A DNA stretch of 64,000 nt from Arthrobacter pascens (GTDB lineage Bacteria; Actinomycetota; Actinomycetes; Actinomycetales; Micrococcaceae). Shown piece by piece: positions 51,271 through 60,201 of the stretch (positions are counted from its first letter, which is position 1; each line of letters begins with the position of its first letter). Location of the stretch: NCBI RefSeq assembly GCF_017052465.1, contig NZ_JAFHKT010000114.1:28490-92489 (forward strand). Direction: 5' to 3'. A program made the translations under genes and the position numbers. The notes under the pieces were generated by a model, which saw only the letters and a program-made list of their open reading frames with translations, was not told the DNA's origin and ran no database searches.

Positions 51271-52353
51271 CTACTTCAAGAATTCATTCGTGTAGGTTTC
51301 CTCCAGCTTGATCTCCTTGTTCCCGACTTCAGGGTTGGCCACCTGCTGGGTCTTCAGCACCGCCTGGGCGCCTTCCTCGGTGAAGGCACCATCCTTGCTC
51401 AGCGTGGCCTTCAGCTCCTCGATCACCTTGGCGTACAGAGCCTTGTCTCCGCCCGAGAATTTCTCCGGCATCGCCGCCGCGATCTCCTCACCGGAATGTC
51501 CGTCGATGTATTCAAGGGTGCGCTTGATGGCCTTGGCGAGCTTGCCGGCCGTCTCCTTGTTCTGGTCCAACCATTCGGTCTTGGCGTAAAGGCTCGAGGA
51601 AGGCCAGGAGTCGGTGTCGAACACTTCCCTGAGCCCCTCTGCAGTGCGGACATCCTCCAGAAGCACAGGTTCGTGTCCGATCCGCTTGGTCAGAACGGAG
51701 ATGTCAGGTTCGAGCATTACTGCGGCATCCACCTGGCCCTGTTCCATGGCGGCAACAGCGGAGGAACCGGCTCCGATGGCGGAAACCGCGGCATCCGTCT
51801 GCTGCATGCCGTTCTTGGCCAGCAGGAACTTGACGAACATGTCCGTGGAGGACCCCGGAGACGTCACGCCGACGTTCTTGCCCTTGAGGTCTGCGATGGA
51901 CTTGATCTTGCCCTCGTTCTTCGGCGCCACGAGCAAGGCAAGGCCCGAGGACTCGCCCATGTCAACGAAGGCCTTGACCTTCTGGTTCTTCGCCTGCATC
52001 TGGATCGTGTGCTCGTAGTAACCGCTGGTCACGTGCGTGCTGCCACCGATCATGGCCGTCAGAGCCTTGGATCCGCCCTGGAGGTCCTGGAGTTCGACGT
52101 TCACACCCTCGTCCTGGTAGTAGCCCAGCTCCTGCGCCAGGGTGGTCGGAAGGTAGGTCAGAAGGGTCTGGCCGCCGATGCCGATGACCACCTTGGAGCC
52201 TCCGCCGCCACCACCGGCGGCTCCGGTGCCGGTCTGGCCCGGAGGCGCAGCGGCCGGAGCGCCGCAGGCGGAGAGTGCAAGAGCAAGAGCGGCAACGAGG
52301 GCCAGCGGCCGGATGATGCCCCGGCGCCTTTGCCGGTTTGTGGTCTGTGTCAT
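51271..52353 (-). CDS. ABC transporter substrate-binding lipoprotein (NitT/TauT type)
   Basis: A 360-residue exported protein. The signal peptide ends in a lipobox, ALALSACG (Cys about 30), so it is anchored to the outer face of the membrane, followed by a Gly-rich linker. The mature domain has VVIGIGGQTLLTYLPTTLAQ and LQGGSKALTAMIGGSTHVTSG, typical of SsuA/TauA/NMT1-like binders. Last gene of a three-gene minus-strand operon. Substrate not readable from sequence; see the adjacent CoA-transferase operon. Confidence 0.88.
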   Translation of the reverse strand: MTQTTNRQRRRGIIRPLALVAALALALSACGAPAAAPPGQTGTGAAGGGGGGSKVVIGIGGQTLLTYLPTTLAQELGYYQDEGVNVELQDLQGGSKALTAMIGGSTHVTSGYYEHTIQMQAKNQKVKAFVDMGESSGLALLVAPKNEGKIKSIADLKGKNVGVTSPGSSTDMFVKFLLAKNGMQQTDAAVSAIGAGSSAVAAMEQGQVDAAVMLEPDISVLTKRIGHEPVLLEDVRTAEGLREVFDTDSWPSSSLYAKTEWLDQNKETAGKLAKAIKRTLEYIDGHSGEEIAAAMPEKFSGGDKALYAKVIEELKATLSKDGAFTEEGAQAVLKTQQVANPEVGNKEIKLEETYTNEFLK

Positions 52354-52428
52354 CGGGTATCCCTTTCAGGCGGTGATGGTGCGTGGTTCACGCCCTGCAG
52401 GGCCGGGCCGTGCAGGGGGTCTGGTCTG

Positions 52429-53277
52429 TTAGGAGGACCGGACTGGGCGCCACCGGAGCAGGTGCCGTTCCAGGCGGTTGACGAGGAGGTCGATGATCAG
52501 GACCACGATCATCAGGATGAACATCCCGGCAAAGACGCCCTTGGTGTCGAAGACGCCCTGGGCCTGGGCGATCGCGTAGCCGACGCCGGCGGACGCGCCG
52601 AGGTATTCGCCCACCACGGCGCCCGTGATGGCGAAGCCCACACTGATGTGCAGGCTCGAGAAGATCCACGTCAGCGCGCTGGGGATAAACACATGGCGGA
52701 GGAGCTGCTTTTCGGACGCCCCCAGCATCCGTGCATTGTCCACCAGAACGCGGTCAACGCTCTTGACGCCCTCGAGGGTGTTGAAGAAAACAATGAAGAA
52801 CACCAGCGTGAAGCCGAAGGCGACCTTTGACCAGATTCCCAGCCCGAACCAGAGCAGGAAGATCGGGGCCAGCACCACGCGGGGAAGAGCGTTGAACATC
52901 TGCAGGAACGGGTCCAGGAGCCTCTCGAGGAAGCGTACCCTCGCAAGGACGAAACCCAGGAGAAGGCCGACGGCGGCACCCACCAGAAATGCCAGGATGG
53001 CCTCCTGCATGGTGACCCACAGGTGTGGGAACACGAACCCCGACGACACCCACACCCACACTGTCTGGAAGATGTCCGACGGAAGCGGGAAGAAGAATTC
53101 GTCCACGATCCCGGCCCGCGCAGAAAGCTCCCAGGCGCCCAGGACCGCAACGGTGAGGAGGAGTTGCGTGCTCCGCATCGCCAGCGCAGACATCTCCCCG
53201 CCGCGCGGGCGGCGGCGGGCAACGCTCCCGTCCTGTGCCGCCGAAGGCCCGTTTTTCCTTGATCCGAGGAGAGTCAC
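52429..53277 (-). CDS. ABC transporter permease (NitT/TauT type)
   Basis: A 282-residue permease with about six membrane helices. The BPD_transp_1 coupling motif region ENARMLGASEKQLLRHVFIP-like (NARMLGASEKQLLRHVFIPS) is clear, followed by SVGFAITGAVVGEYLGASAG. The first 30 residues are charged and cytoplasmic. It overlaps the ATPase gene by 4 nt. Confidence 0.92.
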   Translation of the reverse strand: MTLLGSRKNGPSAAQDGSVARRRPRGGEMSALAMRSTQLLLTVAVLGAWELSARAGIVDEFFFPLPSDIFQTVWVWVSSGFVFPHLWVTMQEAILAFLVGAAVGLLLGFVLARVRFLERLLDPFLQMFNALPRVVLAPIFLLWFGLGIWSKVAFGFTLVFFIVFFNTLEGVKSVDRVLVDNARMLGASEKQLLRHVFIPSALTWIFSSLHISVGFAITGAVVGEYLGASAGVGYAIAQAQGVFDTKGVFAGMFILMIVVLIIDLLVNRLERHLLRWRPVRSS

Positions 53278-54116
53278 GCGACTTCGCCTTCTTCCGCCAG
53301 TGCCGTTTCGTAGGTCTTTGAGACTTCGATCTTCAACCTGCCCCAGATTTCGCGGTGAAGAGTAACGAATTTGGGATCGTCGCGGATGTCGAGGAGATCA
53401 CGCGGGCGGGGGATGTCGATTGTGTAGCTTCCCACCACGGTGCTTCCGGGGCCCGCCCCAAGGATGACGACTTCATCGGATAACGCGATCGCTTCGTCCA
53501 GGTCATGGGTGATGAAGACGACGGCTTTGCCGGATTCCTGCCAGAGCTGCAGAAGCTCGTTCTCCATGATCTGGCGCGTCTGCACGTCGAGGGCCGAAAA
53601 GGGCTCGTCCATGAGCAGGATGTCGGGATTGACGATCCAGGCCTGGGCGATGGCTGTGCGCTTGCGCATGCCGCCGCTGAGCTGGTGCGGGTAGCGGTCC
53701 GCGAAATTCTTGAGCCCTACCTTCTCGAGCCAGCGCCGCGATTCCGCATGGGCCTCTGCCTTCGACACGCCGGCCATGGTCAGGCCGAGACTCACGTTGT
53801 CGATCACCGTCTTCCACGGCAGGAGGGGGTCCTGCTGGAACATGTAGGAGGCCCGGCGGTTTACTCCGCTCACGGGTTGCCCAAAGCTCTTCACGCCGCC
53901 CGAGCTGGGATCCAGGAGCCCGGCCGCCATGTTGAGGATCGTGGATTTGCCGGAGCCGGTGGGGCCGACAATCGAGACGAACCGGCCGGGTTCGACCTTG
54001 AGGTTGATGTCGCGGACAGCGACGTAGGTTTCGCCCCCGGGCGTGGGGAATTGCTTGGTGCACCCGGTGAGCTCCACCGCGTACGTTGACGTGTCTGCTT
54101 GTGCAGCTGGCATCAT
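53274..54116 (-). CDS. ABC transporter ATP-binding protein (NitT/TauT type)
   Basis: A 280-residue ATPase. Walker A is VGPTGSGKSTILNMA, the Q-loop follows in MFQQDPLLPWKTV, the signature motif is HQLSGGMRKRTAIAQAW, Walker B is PDILLMDEPFSALD, and the switch His lies in VFITHDLDEA. PWKTV after the Q-loop marks the SsuB/TauB group. The ATG at 54116 (or 54113) follows GGGAAGAG; the frame to 54257 is an extension. First gene of the transporter operon, divergent from iclR. Confidence 0.93.
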   Translation of the reverse strand: MMPAAQADTSTYAVELTGCTKQFPTPGGETYVAVRDINLKVEPGRFVSIVGPTGSGKSTILNMAAGLLDPSSGGVKSFGQPVSGVNRRASYMFQQDPLLPWKTVIDNVSLGLTMAGVSKAEAHAESRRWLEKVGLKNFADRYPHQLSGGMRKRTAIAQAWIVNPDILLMDEPFSALDVQTRQIMENELLQLWQESGKAVVFITHDLDEAIALSDEVVILGAGPGSTVVGSYTIDIPRPRDLLDIRDDPKFVTLHREIWGRLKIEVSKTYETALAEEGEVA

Positions 54117-54325
54117 TGCACTCTTCCCGGCCGGCGCTGGCCGATTGCTATCGCTGCGGATTCTCATGGTCGGAGGAACGTGTTGCGTCGCTTCCACGCC
54201 CGCTGCGTCGGCTCTGACGATTTGGACATTGTTTTCACATCGTGGGTTCACCATCATGATGTGGACTTGATGGTAGCAGTAACCCAGGTCACACTCAACG
54301 GGCCGCGGGCTCCTACACTTTGTCC

Positions 54326-55123
54326 ATGAGTTCCAACGAAACCTCGGTCACGCCTTTGCTGGTGCTTCGAAAGATCACGTCCATCCTGGACGCCTTTTCG
54401 CTCGCCCAGCCTGAGCTTTCGCTGACCGAAATCCGGTCGGCTACCGGCGTACCCCATTCCACGGTTCAGCGCCTCGTTGCGAACATGGTTCAGGAGGGCA
54501 TCCTGGACCGCCATGGGGACCGGTTCCGCGTCGGAGTCCGGATGGCCCACTGGGCGGCCCCTGCCACCCAGGGGCTCGACTTCCTCGAATTGCTCACTCC
54601 CGTGCTGCGGAGGCTGCGTGACGAACTCGGAGAGACGGCCTGCATCTTCCGGGAGTCCCAGGGGAAGCGGGTTTGCATTGCCCTTGCTGAGACCCGGCGG
54701 ATGCTGAGGCGGGTGGTCCAGGTGGGCGAAATCATGCCGCTGCACGTGGGTTCGGCCGGCCGGGTCCTCCTGGCCTGGAACCCTGATGTGGCCGAACAGG
54801 TATACCGCTCGGGGCTCCACTCCCTGACGGACCAGACGATCACGGACGCCGCAAGCCTGGAGGCGGCCGTAGCCAAAACCAAGGCGGAGGGGTTCGCCAT
54901 CACCACGGGTGAGCGCGTTTCGGGGGCGAGCGGGATCTCGGCTCCGATCTTCGGGCCCCAGGCTGAACTCTTCGGCGCCTTGACGGTCATGGGGCCCGCG
55001 ATGAGGATGCCCTACGACGTGTGCGCCTCCTGGGTGGAAGCCGTCCTGGCCGCGGCCGAAGAGTCAACGAGGGTCATCGGAGGAACGATTCCGCAGGAGG
55101 GTCTATCCGCATCGTGGATTTAG
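54326..55123 (+). CDS. IclR family transcriptional regulator (transporter/CoA-transferase locus)
   Basis: A 265-residue IclR protein. The winged helix (about 8-70) reads VLRKITSILDAFSLAQPELS then IRSATGVPHSTVQRLV. The C-terminal ligand domain has LHVGSAGRVLLAWNP and GFAITTGERVSGASGISAPI. It is divergent from the ABC transporter and precedes the CoA-transferase by 117 bp, so it most likely controls both units. A GTGGA-TTTAGG-TCCAC palindrome overlaps its own stop codon. Confidence 0.9.
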   Translation: MSSNETSVTPLLVLRKITSILDAFSLAQPELSLTEIRSATGVPHSTVQRLVANMVQEGILDRHGDRFRVGVRMAHWAAPATQGLDFLELLTPVLRRLRDELGETACIFRESQGKRVCIALAETRRMLRRVVQVGEIMPLHVGSAGRVLLAWNPDVAEQVYRSGLHSLTDQTITDAASLEAAVAKTKAEGFAITTGERVSGASGISAPIFGPQAELFGALTVMGPAMRMPYDVCASWVEAVLAAAEESTRVIGGTIPQEGLSASWI

Positions 55124-55129
55124 GTCCAC
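55114..55129. promoter_or_regulatory. Palindrome between iclR and the CoA-transferase gene
   Basis: GTGGATTTAGGTCCAC has perfect 5-bp arms and overlaps the iclR stop. A related GTGGACTTGATGG lies at about 54258-54270 in the divergent iclR/ABC promoter region. Candidate IclR-binding sites. Confidence 0.4.
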
Positions 55130-55240
55130 AATATGAAAGACTCTGGTGCCAGAGAAGAACGGCTCCATAGGCTCCCCGCTAACCTAATCCGCAGCATCTG
55201 CCCGGATTATGCCGACGCCGGCAGAACAGGAGTCCCAAAG

Positions 55241-56497
55241 ATGGCGAAGGTTCCCGAGACCACCACGCGCACCGCCGCCCGGCCCGATACCCCGCACACC
55301 GCCGGTCCCTTGGCCGGCGTGCGCGTCCTTGAACTTGGTTCCCTGATCGCGGGTCCCTTTGCGGGCCGTCAGCTTGCCGACTTCGGTGCGGAAGTCATCA
55401 AGATTGAGTCGCCGGACCGGCCGGATCCCATGCGGGAATGGGGCCGGGCGAGGGTCCACGGGCACACGCTCTGGTGGTCCGTGCAGTCGCGCGGCAAGAA
55501 ATGCGTGACGCTCGACCTCAAATCTCCGCGCGGGCGCGGGCTGTTCCTGGAGCTCTGCAAGGAGGCAGATGTCATCCTGGAGAACTTCCGGCCTGGAACC
55601 CTCGAGAAGCTGGCACTTGCACCCGAGGAACTCTGGAAGGTGAATCCGGGGCTCATTATTGCCAGGGTGTCCGGCTACGGCCAGACCGGGCCGGATGCGC
55701 AAAAGCCGGGCTACGCTTCAGTCGCCGAAGCGCGCGGAGGCCTGCGGTACCTCAACGGCTACCCGGACCAGGCACCTCCGCGCACAGGCATTTCGCTGGG
55801 GGACAGCCTCGCGTCGCTCTATGCGTTGCAGGGGATCCTGCTGGCCCTGTATTGGCGGGACGCCCGGGGAGGAACGGGCCAGGTGGTGGACGTGTCCCTC
55901 GTGGAAGCCTGCTTTTCGCTCCTGGAGAGCGCCGTGCCGGACTACGCGGCAACCGGGGTTGTCCCGGGACCCAGTGGCTCGGGACTCAAGGGGATCGCGC
56001 CGTCGAACATCTTCCGTTCCAGCGACGGCAAGTGGGTGGTCATCGCTGCGAACCAGGACTCGGTGTTCGTGCGGCTGGCTGCCGCCATGGGCAGGCCGGA
56101 GTTGGCGTCGGACGCGCGGTACAGAAACCATGCGGCCCGGGGGGCCCACCAGGAAGAGCTGGAATCACTGATTGCCGAATGGGCGGCGGGGTTTCGTCAT
56201 GAGGAGCTGACCTCGCTCCTGGACGGATACTCAGTGCCCAACAGCCCGGTCAGCAGCATTGAAGACATCTTCGAGGACCCCCAACTGCGTGCCAGGGGGA
56301 TGCTGGTGGAGGTGCCGGACGAGCAGCTGGGCACCGTGGTCCAGCCCGGAATCATTCCCAGGCTGACCCGCAGCACAGGGGAGATCGGCTGGAGCGGGCC
56401 CCTGGTGCCGGGCTCCCACAACCGGGATATATACGCGGGGCTGCTCAAGCTCTCTGACAAGGAACTGCAGGACGCCAAGGATGAAGGTGCCATCTGA
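55241..56497 (+). CDS. CaiB/BaiF family (type III) CoA-transferase
   Basis: A 418-residue family III CoA-transferase that moves CoA between carboxylic acids. Hallmarks: GVRVLELGSLIAGPFAGRQL, GAEVIKIESPDRPDPMREWG, DVILENFRPGTLEKL, and the catalytic Asp188 in GISLGDSLASLYA. The ATG at 55241 follows CAGGAG; the frame runs upstream to 55133 without similarity. The stop overlaps the lyase gene (ATGA), so both are co-translated. Confidence 0.92.
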   Translation: MAKVPETTTRTAARPDTPHTAGPLAGVRVLELGSLIAGPFAGRQLADFGAEVIKIESPDRPDPMREWGRARVHGHTLWWSVQSRGKKCVTLDLKSPRGRGLFLELCKEADVILENFRPGTLEKLALAPEELWKVNPGLIIARVSGYGQTGPDAQKPGYASVAEARGGLRYLNGYPDQAPPRTGISLGDSLASLYALQGILLALYWRDARGGTGQVVDVSLVEACFSLLESAVPDYAATGVVPGPSGSGLKGIAPSNIFRSSDGKWVVIAANQDSVFVRLAAAMGRPELASDARYRNHAARGAHQEELESLIAEWAAGFRHEELTSLLDGYSVPNSPVSSIEDIFEDPQLRARGMLVEVPDEQLGTVVQPGIIPRLTRSTGEIGWSGPLVPGSHNRDIYAGLLKLSDKELQDAKDEGAI

Positions 56498-57414
56498 TGA
56501 ATGACCCACAGGCTTCGAGGGCAGTTTCCATCGTGGACGTCAGTCCGCGGGACGGGCTCCAGAACGAAAAGGTTCCGGTCACCACTCAGGACAAGCTGCG
56601 GCTCATCAACGAACTCATCGCCTTGGGCGCCAGGCGCATTGAGGCGGTCAGCTTTGTGAATCCGAGGAAGGTCCCGCAGATGGCCGACGCGGATGCGGTC
56701 ATGGAGGGCGTGCCCCGGGATGCCGGGGCCAGCTTCATCGGGTTGGTTTTGAACACCAGGGGCGCCGTCCGGGCCGTGGATGCCGGCGTGGACGAGATGA
56801 ACTACGTGCTGCCGGTGACTGACGCCTTCGCCGCCGCGAACCAGAACACCACCGTGGCCGCGGCCCTCGATGCACTCGAGGAAGTGTCATCGATCGCCGC
56901 CGGAGCTTCGATTCCGCTCACGGTGACCGCTGCCGTCGCTTTCGGCTGCCCCTACCAGGGCGACGTCCCCAAGGAACAGACTCTCGCTGTGGTCCGCAGC
57001 GCACTTCAGCGCGGGGCGCTGGCGGAGGTTGCCCTCGCGGATACCATCGGCTGTGCCGTCCCCTGGCAGGTCGGCGACGTGTTCGGCGAGCTGCGCTCGG
57101 AAACGGGCGTGCAGTTGCGGGCGCACCTGCACGAAACCCGCCACACCGCCCTGGCCAATACCTACGCGGCCATGGCGGCCGGCGTCGGGGTTTTTGACAG
57201 CGCGGTCGGAGGCCTGGGCGGCTGCCCCTTTGCCCCGGGCGCCGCCGGCAACATTTCCACCGAGGACCTGGTGTGGATGCTGGGTCGCGCGGGGTTCGAG
57301 ACCTCCATCGACCCGGTGGCCGCTACGGAACTCGGCCGCTGGATCTGTGCCAAGGTGGAGACTGCACCGCGCTCCGGGCTCGCGGGGGCCGGAGTTTTTC
57401 CGAAGGCCGCGTGA
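56497..57414 (+). CDS. Hydroxymethylglutaryl-CoA lyase-like enzyme
   Basis: A 305-residue DRE-TIM lyase. The metal and catalytic region is VDVSPRDGLQNEKVPVTTQD (residues 14-33), AHLHETRHTALANTY gives metal ligands, and the catalytic-loop signature GLGGCPFAPGAAGN is intact. Such lyases split 3-hydroxy-3-methylglutaryl-CoA or related 3-hydroxyacyl-CoA thioesters to acetyl-CoA or acetoacetate plus a keto-acid. Pairing with a CoA-transferase suggests that the free acid is activated and then cleaved. Confidence 0.92.
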   Translation: MNDPQASRAVSIVDVSPRDGLQNEKVPVTTQDKLRLINELIALGARRIEAVSFVNPRKVPQMADADAVMEGVPRDAGASFIGLVLNTRGAVRAVDAGVDEMNYVLPVTDAFAAANQNTTVAAALDALEEVSSIAAGASIPLTVTAAVAFGCPYQGDVPKEQTLAVVRSALQRGALAEVALADTIGCAVPWQVGDVFGELRSETGVQLRAHLHETRHTALANTYAAMAAGVGVFDSAVGGLGGCPFAPGAAGNISTEDLVWMLGRAGFETSIDPVAATELGRWICAKVETAPRSGLAGAGVFPKAA

Positions 57415-57447
57415 GCCCTGCCCGTCCGCCGGGATCTGGCCCCGCTG

Positions 57448-57642
57448 CTACTCGGCCGGGGTTTCGGCCTGCCTGATGTAGTCCTCCACGGCTGATTCGG
57501 GAATGCGGTATGACTTTCCGAAGCGGACGGAGGCCAGGGCGTGGGACTTGACCAGCCGGTAGACGGTCATCTTGGAAACCCGCAGCGCTGCCGCGACTTC
57601 GGCGATGGTCAGGTAGGCGGTAGGCAAATTGGCAATGGACAT
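57448..57642 (-). CDS. Small excisionase-type helix-turn-helix protein
   Basis: A 64-residue DNA-binding protein with YLTIAEVAAALRVSKMTVYRL followed by a wing FGKSYRIPESAVEDYI, the MerR/excisionase (HTH_17) fold. No integrase is nearby, so it is probably a chromosomal regulator of the BldC-like kind. It lies 41 nt after the next small gene on the same strand. Confidence 0.82.
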   Translation of the reverse strand: MSIANLPTAYLTIAEVAAALRVSKMTVYRLVKSHALASVRFGKSYRIPESAVEDYIRQAETPAE

Positions 57643-57683
57643 GGAAACGCGCTCCTTCGTCGGGACGGCATGCTGGCCACCGG

Positions 57684-57929
57684 CTACTCCGGCCGCCTCA
57701 GCTGCCGGTGGTCATAGAAATAGACGCGGCCGCCCGACCTCAGGCCCACCGACGTTCCGTTGCGGATCTCCACGATGCCTTCCCTCCTGCCATTGAAGGG
57801 ATCATCGCCCACCACGGCGTCGCCGATCTTGTAGGGGATGGCCGCCGTGCGTGCGCGGCTCAGTGTCTTAGTCAGGAACCCGGACAGCCGTCCGGTTCGG
57901 ATGGGGGCATCGGCGGTGAACTGGATCAT
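57684..57929 (-). CDS. Small hypothetical protein
   Basis: An 81-residue basic protein. The C-terminal part, YKIGDAVVGDDPFNGRREGIVEI then VYFYDHRQLRRPE, looks like a small beta-barrel, possibly nucleic-acid binding. The ATG at 57929 is 8 nt after AAGGAG, which decides it over a GTG at 57938. Probably co-transcribed with the helix-turn-helix gene. Family not recognised. Confidence 0.6.
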   Translation of the reverse strand: MIQFTADAPIRTGRLSGFLTKTLSRARTAAIPYKIGDAVVGDDPFNGRREGIVEIRNGTSVGLRSGGRVYFYDHRQLRRPE

Positions 57930-58166
57930 CGTGACCACTCCTTCGCAGTGTGACCTGGCGTCGATTCACTGGCGGTGCGGGATCCGGTTGCGATTGTCGG
58001 AGGGAGCTCCGATCCGGGAGTGCACCGTGCGGACAACAGTAGACAGTCACACCAAGAGCCACACGAGTAGCAAGTACCTCACTTCTCCCGTGGGCGCCTC
58101 TCGGAACAGGCATCAACTACCTGTTTTTGGAAATCGCCGTGCCGGGATGCCGCCAAAGCACTGGCC

Positions 58167-59084
58167 TCAGCGGTATCCTTGGCTTGCCGCCGGCAGGCCA
58201 GCGTCCTGCACCTCTGTGAGGTAGCGCCAGCAGTCCGGCCGCGACCCGTCGACATCGGTGAATCCGTACTCCCGGGCCAGGCCGCCGGAGGAGAACGAAC
58301 CCCCTGTGCGGCTGGCCAGGTCCGGGTCGGCCGCGAGTGCCGCAACGGCGCGGCCGACGAAGCGAGGGCTTTCCGAGATCGCGGCGAAGTGCGGGTTTAC
58401 CGCCGCTGCGTCCCGCCAGTTCGCCTCGGTCACCCCATAGTGCTCCAGCATCATTTCCGAACGCATCCACCCGGGAGTCAATGCCACCGCTGTGCACTGG
58501 AAGGGTTTCAAGTCCTCTGCCTGGCTGAAGGCGAGACGCAGCACCGCCCACTTGGCGAGGTCGTAGAACGCCGAAAGCCGGTAGTGGGTTGCGTTGTACT
58601 CCCGGGTTCCGTCGGTCATTTCCACCACAAGCCCGCCCGGACGCCGGATGAGCAGGGGCAAGGCGAAGTGGCTTGTGACGAGGTGGGTGTCCACGGCGCC
58701 GTGCAGCATCTTCAGCCCGGCGTCCAGGCTGTGCTCCCACACGGGCGTGTTCCACTCAACGAGGTTTTCACCGCCCCAAACGTCGTTGACGAGGACATCC
58801 AGGCGCCCCTGCTCGTCATCGATGCGCCGCACCAGCGCTTCCACGTCGGCCGCCTGCAGATGGTCCACCTCGACGGCGATACCGGTGCCGCCTGCGGCAG
58901 TCACCAGTTCCGCCGTCTCCTCGATGGTTTCCTGCCGGCCGTACTCCGAGGTGCGGTGCCGCGTTGTGCGCCCGGTGCAGTAGACAGTGGCCCCGGCCTC
59001 GCCGAGGGCCACCGCCGTTCCACGCCCCGCGCCCCTCGTGGCCCCCGCGACGAGGGCCACTTTCCCGTCCAGCGGCAAGTCCAT
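58167..59084 (-). CDS. SDR family oxidoreductase
   Basis: A 305-residue classical-type SDR. Cofactor motif ALVAGATRGAGRGTAVALGE with an Arg that favours NADP, an unusual VNDVWGGENLVEWN in place of NNAG, and an active-site YDLAKWAVLRLAF. The C-terminal 70 residues extend beyond the normal length. The ATG at 59084 gives the family start; the frame to 59186 would cover a TCTGGGATTCCAGA palindrome. That palindrome is shared with the histidine-utilisation genes, so it may be co-regulated with them. Confidence 0.85.
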   Translation of the reverse strand: MDLPLDGKVALVAGATRGAGRGTAVALGEAGATVYCTGRTTRHRTSEYGRQETIEETAELVTAAGGTGIAVEVDHLQAADVEALVRRIDDEQGRLDVLVNDVWGGENLVEWNTPVWEHSLDAGLKMLHGAVDTHLVTSHFALPLLIRRPGGLVVEMTDGTREYNATHYRLSAFYDLAKWAVLRLAFSQAEDLKPFQCTAVALTPGWMRSEMMLEHYGVTEANWRDAAAVNPHFAAISESPRFVGRAVAALAADPDLASRTGGSFSSGGLAREYGFTDVDGSRPDCWRYLTEVQDAGLPAASQGYR

Positions 59085-59133
59085 GCCTAACGCTAACCCA
59101 GGGTCCTTTGGCTGCGGAAGAGGAAAAGGGGTA

Positions 59134-59147
59134 TCTGGGATTCCAGA
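59134..59147. promoter_or_regulatory. HutR-like palindrome upstream of SDR gene
   Basis: TCTGGGATTCCAGA is a near-perfect palindrome 50 bp before the SDR start. It matches the HutR box known from Corynebacterium as I recall it (TCTGwwATwCCAGA) except at the two w positions. Confidence 0.55.
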
Positions 59148-59211
59148 CGCAGTGCCCGTTTGGGGGTGTTTCTGAGCCATGGGCAAGGTGCACGATTAAG
59201 TCACGCATAAG

Positions 59212-59225
59212 TACGGTATCCCGGA
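59212..59225. promoter_or_regulatory. Weaker HutR-like site upstream of iclR
   Basis: TACGGTATCCCGGA matches the site before hutU at 11 of 14 positions and lies 61 bp before the IclR start, suggesting autoregulation. Confidence 0.35.
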
Positions 59226-59285
59226 CAGAAAGCCTTTCGGGGCCTCTTTTGGACCGTAACGACGGCCGTAACGACGGAGGAACAC

Positions 59286-60119
59286 ATGGCAGACACTGCG
59301 CCAGCGCGGCGGGAATCAGCGGCCCGCTCGACGGCGGTGAAGGTGACGTCGAAAGTTCCGGCGGCCGAAAATACCCTCCGCATCCTCAAACTGCTGGCCT
59401 CCAAGCGGGGGCCGATGGCGGCGTCGAACATTGCCACGGCGCTGGGACTGCCGCGTTCCAGCGTGTACCACCTCCTTGGGGTGATGGAGGCGAACGGTTT
59501 CGTCCTGCACCTGCACGAGGAGCAGCGTTACGGCCTGGGCATCAGCGCCTTCGAGCTTAGCTCGGCCTATTCGCGGCAGGAGCCCCTGTCCCGGCTCGGA
59601 CGGCCCGTGCTCGCCTCGCTGGTCGATGCGATCGGCGAAAGCGCGCACCTTGCCGTCCTGCACGGGCGCGACGTGCTCTACATCGTCGAGGAGCGGGCCA
59701 AGAACCGGCCGTCCCTGGTGACCGACGTCGGCGTCCGGCTTCCGAGCCACCTCACCGCGAGCGGCCGCGCCATCCTTGCCGCGCTGCCCAAGTCCCAGGT
59801 CCGGGCGCTCTATCCGAATGCCGCAGCGTTCAGCGCCCGGCATGAAGTGGAGGGGGCAATCATGAAGTACTCCGCGCTCTCCTCGCACCTGGACCAAGTC
59901 CGCCGGCGCGGCTACGCCACGGAACACGGAGAGGTGACGCCCGGCTTCGGCTCCATCGCCGCCGCCGTCACCGATCACCTGGGATGGCCGACGGCGGCAG
60001 TCGCCGTCACGTTCCTCGAGGACAAACTGCCGGCGGACCAGTGGCCGGCGCTCGCCGCCCGGGTGCAGAAGGTGGCGAACGAGCTGTCGGTCCGCATCCA
60101 CGGCCGGCCGGCGCAGTAG
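59286..60119 (+). CDS. IclR family regulator, probable HutR-like regulator of histidine use
   Basis: A 277-residue IclR protein. An N-terminal charged arm of about 25 residues precedes the winged helix (AENTLRILKLLASKRGPMAA then ALGLPRSSVYHLLGVME). The ligand domain has SLVTDVGVRLPSHLTASGRAI and GYATEHGEVTPGFGSIAAAV. It is close to the amino-acid permease and hutU, and all three promoters carry TCTGGnATnCCnGA-like palindromes. In Corynebacterium an IclR protein, HutR, controls hut genes; this is the likely counterpart. Confidence 0.85.
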   Translation: MADTAPARRESAARSTAVKVTSKVPAAENTLRILKLLASKRGPMAASNIATALGLPRSSVYHLLGVMEANGFVLHLHEEQRYGLGISAFELSSAYSRQEPLSRLGRPVLASLVDAIGESAHLAVLHGRDVLYIVEERAKNRPSLVTDVGVRLPSHLTASGRAILAALPKSQVRALYPNAAAFSARHEVEGAIMKYSALSSHLDQVRRRGYATEHGEVTPGFGSIAAAVTDHLGWPTAAVAVTFLEDKLPADQWPALAARVQKVANELSVRIHGRPAQ

Positions 60120-60201
60120 TCCGGCGCAGTCGTCCGGTTCGGTAGTCCGGCTCAGGTGTCCGGTTCGGTGGGGCTGCGCCGGCGGCCGCGGATGGGCGTG
60201 C

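Noticed and set aside
57448..57642. Excisionase of a prophage or integrative element
   Set aside because: Although the fold is excisionase-like, there is no integrase, attachment-site repeat or tRNA nearby, so a chromosomal regulator is more likely.
60120..60180. Short repeated GTCCGG-type units after the IclR gene
   Set aside because: Degenerate low-complexity repeats without stem symmetry or regular spacing; not a terminator or CRISPR-like array.
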